From contig DJRS01000169.1 of assembly GCA_002440145.1 (NCBI GenBank), forward strand, positions 1,044 through 8,285: a stretch of DNA of 7,242 nucleotides. The letters run 5' to 3'. The DNA is from Verrucomicrobia bacterium UBA6354 (lineage in GTDB: Bacteria; Verrucomicrobiota; Kiritimatiellia; RFP12; UBA1067). The notes under the pieces were generated by a model. That model did not search any database, was not told the origin of the DNA, and saw nothing but the letters and a program-made list of their open reading frames with translations. The position numbers and the translations under genes are program-made. Below, one piece after another: positions 1 to 5,217 of the stretch (positions within the stretch are counted from its first letter, which is position 1; each line of letters starts with the position of its first letter).

Positions 1-521
1 TCAAGAAGGTGGTCGGCAAGACGTCCGCCGGCGCGTATTTCTACGACGTCTGCTCCCTGCGGATGCCGGTGACGGGGACGCTCGTCCAGCGGACGGTGGT
101 TTCGCGCGTGACGCGCACGATGGGCACCCTGCTCGCTTCGGGCGTGCCGATCCTGCAGACGCTCGTGATCGTGCGCGACACGACGGGCAACCGCGTCATT
201 TCGAAGGCGATCCAGAACATCCACGACGCCGTCAAGCAGGGCGAAGGCATGACCCAGCCGCTGTCGCAGTGCTGGGTGTTCCCGCCCATGGTCACCTCGA
301 TGGTGGAAGTCGGCGAGGAGACGGGCGCGCTCGCGGACATGCTCACGCGCATCGCCAACACGTACGACGACGAGGTGGACAACGCCGTGGCGGGCATGAC
401 CGCGGCGATCGAGCCGGCGCTCATCATCGTGCTCGCCGTCGTGGTCGGCACCATCGTCATCGCGATGTTCCTGCCGATGATCAAGATCATCAGTTCGGTC
501 TCGGGCGGCGGCGCCGTCTGA
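1..521 (+). CDS. GspF/PilC-family inner-membrane platform protein, C-terminal part (5' end outside window)
   Basis: This is the last ~172 codons of a T2SS/type IV pilus platform protein; the reading frame is open at the left edge, with complete codons from base 3. Platform proteins sit in the inner membrane and couple the GspE/PilB ATPase to pseudopilin polymerisation. Visible family marks are the second T2SSF domain with LLASGVPILQTL (encoded about 129-164), then FPPMVTSMVEVGEETG followed by LADMLTRIANTYDDEV (about 280-380). A long hydrophobic C-terminal helix follows, with ALIIVLAVVVGTIVIAMFLP (about 417-476) and a short GGGAV tail. The GTG at base 9 is not a credible start, because family proteins are ~400 residues and the homology runs off the edge. 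It ends 18 bases before the first pseudopilin gene, so it probably shares that transcript. GspF and PilC cannot be separated by sequence alone; the neighbours favour a T2SS-like role. Confidence 0.93.
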   Translation, partial: KKVVGKTSAGAYFYDVCSLRMPVTGTLVQRTVVSRVTRTMGTLLASGVPILQTLVIVRDTTGNRVISKAIQNIHDAVKQGEGMTQPLSQCWVFPPMVTSMVEVGEETGALADMLTRIANTYDDEVDNAVAGMTAAIEPALIIVLAVVVGTIVIAMFLPMIKIISSVSGGGAV

Positions 522-539
522 CCGGCGGGGGGAAACGCC

Positions 540-1679
540 ATGAAGCGCGCGTTTACGCTCATAGAAATGCTGATCGTCGTCGTCGTCCTCGTGACGCTGA
601 TGTCGATCGCGTTCAAGCTGGGTTCCATCGGCGGGGACGAAGAGGCGCGCATCACGACGGTCACGCGCCTGCAGCGGCTGGAGAACTGCCTTTCGGGCTA
701 CAATGCCGCGTTCGGAAGCTATCCGCCCGTGAAACTGCACGCCTCGCGCGACTTCTACCTCAAGGTGGACGATTCGGGGCGGCAGTCCGACGGGGGCGAC
801 ACGGAGTCGAAGCTCGAGTGGCCGTCCGTCCGGGCGGCGTGCCGGGCGCAGCCGATGGGCGCGGCGTTCCCGTTCGGCGAGAACAAGCGCGAACACGTCA
901 AGAGGGTCTCCGACGCGGTGGTCAAATGGTGGCAGCAGAAACAACAGCAGCAGGGCGCGAGCGAGGGCGCGGAACCGAAGATCCTCAAGGGTTTCGGCAT
1001 CGGCAACGAGGGGCTTTTCGGTTCGTACCGGGACGATGCCGAATGGAACGACGTGCAACTCTTCCGTTTCGGCGTCATGAGCTACCTGCTGCCGCGGTAT
1101 CTGGTGATGATGGACGGCGCGGAGCGGTATTTCGAGTATGCCCAGTGGGAGTCGAGCAACATGCTGCCGTGCAATCCGTGGACGGGCGAGCGGTTCACCC
1201 GCTGGCGCGATCTCCAGACGAACGCCAACAACAACGCCAGCCTGCAGGCGCAGATCAAGTACATTCCGTCCCAGGCCGTCACGGCGCGCTGGATGCCCAA
1301 CCTGCAGGAAATCTGCAGCGGCGGGCAGACGCGGATGCTGTTCGGCGTGAAATTGAACGAGGAATACGCGACGGGCGGATTGCTGGCCCCCTCTTCCTGG
1401 CAGAGCGAAGAGTACGTGAACGAGAAGCTCCATACGGTCGGCGGCTACAATTCGGTTTCCGACAACTACATTCTCGACGAAATAACGGTGAACGACGGGT
1501 GGGGAAACGAATTCTACTACTATTCCCTGCCGCCGTACCAGTCCTACACGCTCTGGAGTGCGGGCGCGAACGGCAAGACGTTCCCGCCCTGGATGGATCT
1601 GGGCATGCTGGATTCGGAAAGCGACCGCAAGACGGCGACGGAATGGCTCGCGGACGACATCGTCCAGATGAGCAATTGA
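540..1679 (+). CDS. Oversized GspG-like pseudopilin (379 aa)
   Basis: A prepilin-like protein with a four-residue leader (MKRA), a predicted cut before Phe5, FTLIEML with the conserved Glu at mature position 5, and a hydrophobic helix to about residue 27. The post-helix segment YNAAFGSYPP (54-63) is typical of GspG-like shaft subunits. The C-terminus carries a GspG-like core: NDGWGNEFYYYS (318-329), where DPWGNPY is usual, then SAGANGK (340-346), where SxGxDG is usual. Between these lie ~255 residues instead of the usual few dozen. That stretch includes a glutamine cluster (QQKQQQQ, 132-138), an aromatic segment around residues 178-205, and an Asn-rich stretch (NANNNA) near residue 225. Start choice: ATG540 follows a G-rich ribosome-binding site (527-535) and puts the methylation motif at the N-terminus. 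It should be cleaved by prepilin peptidase and incorporated into a periplasmic pseudopilus. The function of the inserted region is unknown. Confidence 0.88.
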   Translation: MKRAFTLIEMLIVVVVLVTLMSIAFKLGSIGGDEEARITTVTRLQRLENCLSGYNAAFGSYPPVKLHASRDFYLKVDDSGRQSDGGDTESKLEWPSVRAACRAQPMGAAFPFGENKREHVKRVSDAVVKWWQQKQQQQGASEGAEPKILKGFGIGNEGLFGSYRDDAEWNDVQLFRFGVMSYLLPRYLVMMDGAERYFEYAQWESSNMLPCNPWTGERFTRWRDLQTNANNNASLQAQIKYIPSQAVTARWMPNLQEICSGGQTRMLFGVKLNEEYATGGLLAPSSWQSEEYVNEKLHTVGGYNSVSDNYILDEITVNDGWGNEFYYYSLPPYQSYTLWSAGANGKTFPPWMDLGMLDSESDRKTATEWLADDIVQMSN

Positions 1680-1682
1680 GAG

Positions 1683-1688
1683 AAGGAG
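1683..1688 (+). promoter_or_regulatory. Ribosome-binding site for the 200-aa pseudopilin
   Basis: AAGGAG lies 9 bases before ATG1698, in the 18-base gap after the preceding stop codon. It supports that start, which leaves only a four-residue leader before the processing site. Confidence 0.75.
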
Positions 1689-1697
1689 ACGGAATAC

Positions 1698-2300
1698 ATG
1701 AGAAAAGCTTTTACGTTGGTTGAAATGCTCGTCGTGATCGGCATCATCGCGGTGCTGGTCGCCGCGTCCATCGGCGGATTCGCCGGCATGACGCGCGCGG
1801 CGGAGAACAAGAAATGCCAGGAGCTCGTCGCCAACACGGCGACGGCGCTCACGTTCCTCTTCCAGAAGAAAGGCATGTGGCCGAAGGTGTTGCGCGACGG
1901 GAACGCCGCGCACCTGCTGGACGAGAAGGCCGCGCGCGCGCTCGCGGCGCCGATGTCGCTCACGACGGACGGCAACGGCAAGCTGGCGGGGCTCGACCGA
2001 CTGGGACTTGTCACGCCCTGGGCGGCGGCCGTCGTCAAGCGGCGCGGCAATTCGGCTTCGCTCGGGGACGTCGTGCCCGGCGGCGGGACGGTCGAGGACC
2101 ATCTTCTGCGCTACGCGATCGACGACGACGGCGACGGCGTCATCAATGACGTGAGCGTCGGCGGGGAGTCCGTCAGCGTGCGCGCGACGGCCATCGTGTG
2201 GAGCTGCGGCAAGGACGGAAAGGACTGGCCGTATTCGAAGGGGATCAAGAAGGGGTGTTCCTACAGCTGGACGCCCGGGCAGACGAAGGACGTGAAGTAA
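1698..2300 (+). CDS. GspG-like pseudopilin with DxDxDG calcium-type loop (200 aa)
   Basis: The leader is MRKA, followed by FTLVEMLVVIGIIAVLVAAS, a textbook class III prepilin helix with Glu at mature position 5. An amphipathic helix follows (residues ~28-60, TRAAENKKCQELVANTATAL). The C-terminal half has a DDDGDGVIND stretch at 142-151 that fits the first nine positions of an EF-hand or dockerin-type loop, then IVWSCGKDGKDW (166-177), which matches the SxGxDG end of GspG proteins. GspG shaft subunits bind calcium in their C-terminal domain, so the acidic loop may be a local version of that site; this is inference. Three cysteines (40, 170, 187) are present, the latter two possibly disulfide-bonded in the periplasm. 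The stop codon shares one base with the next start (TAATG), which implies translational coupling. It is probably a major or adaptor pseudopilin; the exact class is uncertain. Confidence 0.88.
   Translation: MRKAFTLVEMLVVIGIIAVLVAASIGGFAGMTRAAENKKCQELVANTATALTFLFQKKGMWPKVLRDGNAAHLLDEKAARALAAPMSLTTDGNGKLAGLDRLGLVTPWAAAVVKRRGNSASLGDVVPGGGTVEDHLLRYAIDDDGDGVINDVSVGGESVSVRATAIVWSCGKDGKDWPYSKGIKKGCSYSWTPGQTKDVK
2285..2290 (+). promoter_or_regulatory. Ribosome-binding site inside the preceding gene
   Basis: GAAGGA sits 9 bases before ATG2300, within the last codons of the upstream pseudopilin. It fixes the start at 2300 rather than the longer in-frame GTG at 2198, which would place ~34 unrelated residues before the prepilin leader. 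Confidence 0.7.
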
Positions 2301-2881
2301 TGGACCGCCGCGGTTTCACCATTGTCGAGCTGATCACGGTCGTCGCCATCATCGGCATCCTGCTGGGGATCGTGACGACGGCGGTCTCGAGCTCCATCCA
2401 GTCCGCGCGCGCCCGCAAGGCGGACGCTTCCTGCACGCTCGTCCAGCAGGCGTTCGCGACCTACAAGGCGCAGTTCGGCTATTGGCCGTGCTTCAACGGA
2501 GGCGTGTCGGGCCCGACGCCGACGGAAGGCGACGACAACGTCAAGAACAATTCCGACCTCATTGAAATACCGGCCGACAAAGTGCGCCAGATGGTCAAGA
2601 CGCTCGTCGACGAGGCGAAGAAGGGCAATCCGCTCATGGACGTCTCGGGGCTTTTCGTGGCGACGAAGTCCGGCGAGCGGCGCTCCAAGGTCCGCGGCAT
2701 GGACATTCTGGAGGCTTTGCGCGGCACGCGCAAGAACAAGAAAGGCACCTCGCTCGAGTCGCTGTGGTATGGCTATCCGGAGTCGAAGAAGGGCTATTTC
2801 CGCAATTTCCGGGTGCTTTACTCGATTCCGACGGACACCATGACGGTGTCGCGGATGTACAACGAAGGCGACGGACTCTAA
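2300..2881 (+). CDS. Prepilin-like protein of unassigned class (193 aa)
   Basis: A short basic leader MDRRG precedes FTIVELITVVAIIGILLGIV, with Gly at -1 and Glu at +5, so processing by prepilin peptidase is expected. The helix continues into SSIQSARARKADASCTLVQQ and then AFATYKAQFGYWP (51-63), the G-like N-terminal layout in which a Tyr/Pro segment opens the globular domain. The rest lacks the DPWGxPY and SxGxDG features. It instead has a strongly basic stretch (residues ~126-149, with RTRKNKK-type composition) and ends in YFRNFRVLYSIPTDTMTVSR (166-185) and a short acidic tail. The first base of its ATG is the last base of the upstream TAA, and the next gene follows after 16 bases. It may be a shaft variant or a minor subunit; the sequence does not decide. 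Confidence 0.85.
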   Translation: MDRRGFTIVELITVVAIIGILLGIVTTAVSSSIQSARARKADASCTLVQQAFATYKAQFGYWPCFNGGVSGPTPTEGDDNVKNNSDLIEIPADKVRQMVKTLVDEAKKGNPLMDVSGLFVATKSGERRSKVRGMDILEALRGTRKNKKGTSLESLWYGYPESKKGYFRNFRVLYSIPTDTMTVSRMYNEGDGL

Positions 2882-2897
2882 GGGGGCAAGGACGGAT

Positions 2898-3752
2898 ATG
2901 TGCAGAGGCAGACTACAGCGCGCGTTCACCTTGATAGAGCTTCTCGTCGTCATGGCGATCATGGGTCTTCTCGGGACCATCTCGGTGGGCGGCTACCGGG
3001 CGATGCAGCGCGGCATGGAGCAGCGCGGCGTCCTGCTGAACGTGCGGCAGTTCGTGCTCGCGGCGCAGGAACGCGCGCGCATCGACCGCGTGCCGGTGAA
3101 CGTCTATTTCTGGAACGAGACGCTAAGGGAAGAAACCGACACCGAGCCGCCCGTCATCGTGGGCAAAGCCGCGGCGGTCCGCCGCACGGGGCGCATCACG
3201 CAGTCGCAAGGCGAATATCTCTACGACGAGTTCGGCGATTTGCGCGCGATGATGCCCGAGACGGACGCGTCCGGGAACGTGAACGTCTCCAAGGGCGGCA
3301 AGCAGGGGCTCTTCCTCTACCGGATCGGCAAGAGCTCAAACTTCGAGCGCAGCCTGATCGCGCCCGACACCGAGACCAATACGGCCTTTGCCGTGTATGT
3401 CGACGCCCGCTTGCCGGGCGATCCCGACGATGCGGAATTCAAGCGCACGGAAATCCGCCCCTACGCCTTCCGCGTGGTCGACGCCAACGGCGTATCCTGG
3501 AAGACCGGCGACGCCTACGGCTTCGCCTTCGAGGAAATCCAGCTGCCCAAGAACTTCATCTTCGGTTCGTCGTACAGCGAGAAGACGAGCAGCCCCGTCA
3601 CGGAGATAAAGGTCTTCAACTATGAATTCGATCCCCTGGAGGACGCCTACAACAAGACGTTTCCGGATACCGTGCAGATCAGCAACCTGCGTCCGGCGCC
3701 GAATGGCATGAAGGCGGTGTCGATAGGCGATTCCAACGCCAGCGTCGATTAG
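2898..3752 (+). CDS. GspH/FimT-like minor pseudopilin (284 aa)
   Basis: The leader of nine residues (MCRGRLQRA) precedes FTLIELLVVMAIMGLLGTIS, with Ala at -1 and Glu at +5. The segment after the helix, LLNVRQFVLAAQERARIDRV followed by PVNVYF (46-71), is the clearest class signal. GspH/FimT proteins have a helix with an ARxxAixrrxPV pattern leading into the first beta strand. The C-terminal half includes FAFEEIQLPKNFIFGSS near residues 210-226, again a strand-rich GspH-like layout. At 284 residues it is about 100 longer than common GspH proteins. GspH-like subunits sit at or near the pseudopilus tip with I, J and K, which fits its place just before the I-like gene. A small AAGGA site (2888-2892) precedes ATG2898. 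Its stop codon TAG runs directly into the next gene's ribosome-binding site. It could alternatively be a Verru_Chthon D-type protein. Confidence 0.85.
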   Translation: MCRGRLQRAFTLIELLVVMAIMGLLGTISVGGYRAMQRGMEQRGVLLNVRQFVLAAQERARIDRVPVNVYFWNETLREETDTEPPVIVGKAAAVRRTGRITQSQGEYLYDEFGDLRAMMPETDASGNVNVSKGGKQGLFLYRIGKSSNFERSLIAPDTETNTAFAVYVDARLPGDPDDAEFKRTEIRPYAFRVVDANGVSWKTGDAYGFAFEEIQLPKNFIFGSSYSEKTSSPVTEIKVFNYEFDPLEDAYNKTFPDTVQISNLRPAPNGMKAVSIGDSNASVD

Positions 3753-3758
3753 GAGGTG
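3751..3758 (+). promoter_or_regulatory. Strong Shine-Dalgarno overlapping a stop codon
   Basis: AGGAGGTG is a near-complete anti-16S match. Its first two bases are the last two of the TAG stop of the H-like gene, and it sits 7 bases before ATG3766. It is the strongest ribosome-binding site seen in the window and suggests coupled, relatively efficient translation of the I-like subunit. Confidence 0.85.
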
Positions 3759-3765
3759 TGGAGAA

Positions 3766-4281
3766 ATGAACATGCGCCGCGCGTTTACACTGATGGAAAT
3801 CAACCTCGCCATGCTGATCATGGCGACGGGAGTCCTGGCGGTCGTCGGGCTCTACTCGATGGGATTCCGCGAGAACCAGCAAAGCACGGACGATGTCGCG
3901 TCCGCCGCCTACGCCGAGGCGGTGATCTCGCCTCTCGTGCGCTATTTCTCGGACACCAACATGACCTGGTCCACCTTCAAGAACCTGAAGTCCAAGCCTT
4001 CGGACGCCGGGTGGAAGGATTATCTGCAGGAAAAAAGCGGGAACAATATCGGCGTCCGCTCGGGCACGCTGGGCGTGGCGCAGAGCGCGTTCGGCTCGTA
4101 CGCCCAGACTTCGTGGCCGTCGAGCGCGGCGGGCGGGCTCAAGGCGGCGGGGCTCGTCATCCTGCACGACGAGGATTCCGCCGTCGTGCGCATCGGTTTC
4201 CGGGCGGCGCTGTCGGACGAGATGCTGATGGCCGCACCCCTCTACTATACGGAAGTGCGTTTCCAGGGGAGGATGCCGTGA
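3766..4281 (+). CDS. GspI/PilV-like minor pseudopilin (171 aa)
   Basis: The leader MNMRRA (or MRRA from the second ATG at 3772) precedes FTLMEINLAMLIMATGVLAV, with Glu at +5. The string MATGVLAVVGLYSMGFRENQ (19-38) resembles GspI/PilV and Verru_Chthon B proteins, which share an alanine/glycine-rich second half of the helix and a following glutamine/asparagine segment that precedes ADD-type residues. The globular part ends in YYTEVRFQGRMP. In T2SS, GspI nucleates the I-J-K tip complex in the inner membrane, and the next gene is J-like, as in classical operons. An unusual Asn at mature position 7 lies within the otherwise greasy helix. ATG3766 is preferred because the strong ribosome-binding site is 7 bases upstream. 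The gene overlaps the next start by four bases (GTGA). Confidence 0.87.
   Translation: MNMRRAFTLMEINLAMLIMATGVLAVVGLYSMGFRENQQSTDDVASAAYAEAVISPLVRYFSDTNMTWSTFKNLKSKPSDAGWKDYLQEKSGNNIGVRSGTLGVAQSAFGSYAQTSWPSSAAGGLKAAGLVILHDEDSAVVRIGFRAALSDEMLMAAPLYYTEVRFQGRMP
4268..4272 (+). promoter_or_regulatory. Ribosome-binding site supporting a GTG start
   Basis: GGAGG in a purine-rich run (4265-4273) lies 5 bases before GTG4278. The nearby ATG at 4273 is in another frame, so the GTG is the only start that gives the J-like protein its short leader and methylation motif. Confidence 0.75.
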
Positions 4282-4745
4282 AGCGCGGATTTACGATAAT
4301 CGAACTTTTGGTGGCGAGTCTTCTCTTGGGGCTTCTGCTGACCATTCTGACCATGATTTTCAACCAGTCGTCCATCGCCTGGCGCACGGGCATGGCGGGC
4401 GTCACCGACCTGGACGAGGTGCGTGCCAAGGCGGCGGCGGTGCGCGACCAGGCGGACAGCGCGTATGTCTGGAACAATCAGCTGTACGCCCTGCAGTCGC
4501 TCTGGGACAAGAACGGCTCGCTCCGCACGCGCGCCATCGGGCGGATGAACGCCGCGTTCCTTTCCAGGTCCGACGTCGAGAAGGGGACGCGGGAGTCGCC
4601 TTCCGTGAATATCGGCAGCGGCAGTTCGGGCGGCAGTTTCAACACCTATTCGGTCAATGTCGAGAGTGCGGGCCCCGACCGCAGTTACGACGAGACCTGG
4701 GACAACATCTGGAGCAACCCTGTCGATGGAATACTCAACAAATAA
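4278..4745 (+). CDS. GspJ-like minor pseudopilin (155 aa, GTG start)
   Basis: Translation from GTG4278 gives the leader MKRG, then FTIIELLVASLLLGLLLTIL, with Gly at -1 and Glu at +5. The following IFNQSSIAWRTGMAGVTDLD (27-46) matches the GspJ / Verru_Chthon C style, in which the helix runs into a Ser-rich, Trp-Arg segment. The open frame extends far upstream of GTG4278, but that part is an out-of-frame reading of the I-like gene. The protein is short for GspJ (~200 residues). Its C-terminus reads NTYSVNVESAGPDRSYDETW then DNIW (122-144), close to the SxGPDGxxxTxDDI ends of G-type pseudopilins. A Gly/Ser stretch (GSGSSGG, 113-119) separates the two halves. It overlaps the I-like gene by 4 bases and the next gene by 20, so the three are probably translationally coupled. 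Confidence 0.83.
   Translation: MKRGFTIIELLVASLLLGLLLTILTMIFNQSSIAWRTGMAGVTDLDEVRAKAAAVRDQADSAYVWNNQLYALQSLWDKNGSLRTRAIGRMNAAFLSRSDVEKGTRESPSVNIGSGSSGGSFNTYSVNVESAGPDRSYDETWDNIWSNPVDGILNK
4711..4714 (+). promoter_or_regulatory. Weak ribosome-binding site inside the J-like gene
   Basis: GGAG lies 11 bases before ATG4726. It is weaker and farther from its start than the other sites, so initiation here may rely on ribosomes finishing the J-like gene 17 bases beyond the start codon. Confidence 0.45.
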
Positions 4746-5217
4746 GCGGGACGGACTCGCGCGCGGCTTCACGCTCGTCGAGCTCCTGGTCGTGGTCGGC
4801 ATGATCGCGGTCCTGCTCGGCTCTCTTTCGATGTCCGTTTCCTCCGCCCAGGAGCGAGCCCGGCGGCAGAAGGCCTTGGCGGAGGTGAAAACCATCAACC
4901 AGGCGGTCCTCGCGTCCGAGAACTTCAAGAAGAACAGTGCGCTGGCGGCGTCGGGCGGCTGGAAGGAGCTGTCGGTCGACGCCTTCCCCGACCTGTTCGG
5001 CAAGGGGCAGGACGAGCGCGCCCAAGGCACGATCCCCGTGCTCTTCATGGCGGCGGTGAACGCGGGCGGCAAGGTGCTGGATCCGTGGGGCAAGCCCTAC
5101 CGCGTGCGCATCACGCAGGGTACGGCGGCGTCGACGATCAAGAGCGCGACGGGCGGCATGGAAACGAGTTTCAGCGTCCCCAACATGTATCGGCTTTCGG
5201 AGGAGGAACGCAAATGA
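4726..5217 (+). CDS. GspG-like pseudopilin with DPWGKPY motif (163 aa)
   Basis: From ATG4726 the leader is 14 residues (MEYSTNKRDGLARG), then FTLVELLVVVGMIAVLLGSL, with Gly at -1 and Glu at +5. The helix continues as SAQERARRQKALAEVKTINQ (40-59), a charged heptad-like stretch common after G-type helices. The globular domain has LFMAAVNAGGKVLDPWGKPY (106-125). DPWGxPY is the most characteristic GspG motif, and this is its best copy in the window. The SxGxDG end is absent; the protein closes with VPNMYRLSEEERK. An upstream in-frame ATG at 4657 would add 23 residues and bury the leader, so 4726 is chosen, although the 20-base overlap with the J-like gene is unusual. It sits between the J-like and K-like genes, where classical operons have no gene. 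A major (shaft) or shaft-to-tip adaptor subunit is plausible; Verru_Chthon D is the alternative family. Confidence 0.87.
   Translation: MEYSTNKRDGLARGFTLVELLVVVGMIAVLLGSLSMSVSSAQERARRQKALAEVKTINQAVLASENFKKNSALAASGGWKELSVDAFPDLFGKGQDERAQGTIPVLFMAAVNAGGKVLDPWGKPYRVRITQGTAASTIKSATGGMETSFSVPNMYRLSEEERK
5201..5206 (+). promoter_or_regulatory. Consensus Shine-Dalgarno for the K-like gene
   Basis: AGGAGG, flanked by further purines (5199-5208), lies 7 bases before ATG5214, inside the last codons of the preceding gene. It supports both the start at 5214 and the four-base ATGA overlap. Confidence 0.85.

Noticed and set aside
522..539. Possible promoter or terminator between GspF and the first pseudopilin
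   Set aside because: The gap is only 18 bases, is occupied by the ribosome-binding site, and holds no stem-loop or -35/-10 pair. All other gaps are of similar length or absent.
933..953. CAG/CAA run as a possible tandem repeat or slippage site
   Set aside because: Only seven codons, interrupted by AAA. It codes a short Gln patch and is noted in the gene entry; there is no evidence of phase variation.
269..1723. 484-codon plus-strand frame overlapping GspF and the first pseudopilin
   Set aside because: The translation is Arg/Gly/His-rich low-complexity with no family signal, and it crosses a gene boundary. It is an out-of-frame reading of two real genes.
2261..2980. 239-codon minus-strand frame across two pseudopilin genes
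   Set aside because: It spans a gene junction on the opposite strand, is rich in Arg/His/Leu, and shows no domain or ribosome-binding site.
3756..4277. N-terminal extension of the J-like protein
   Set aside because: The open frame upstream of GTG4278 reads the I-like gene out of frame and would put ~174 residues before a prepilin leader. The GTG with its ribosome-binding site explains the gene better.
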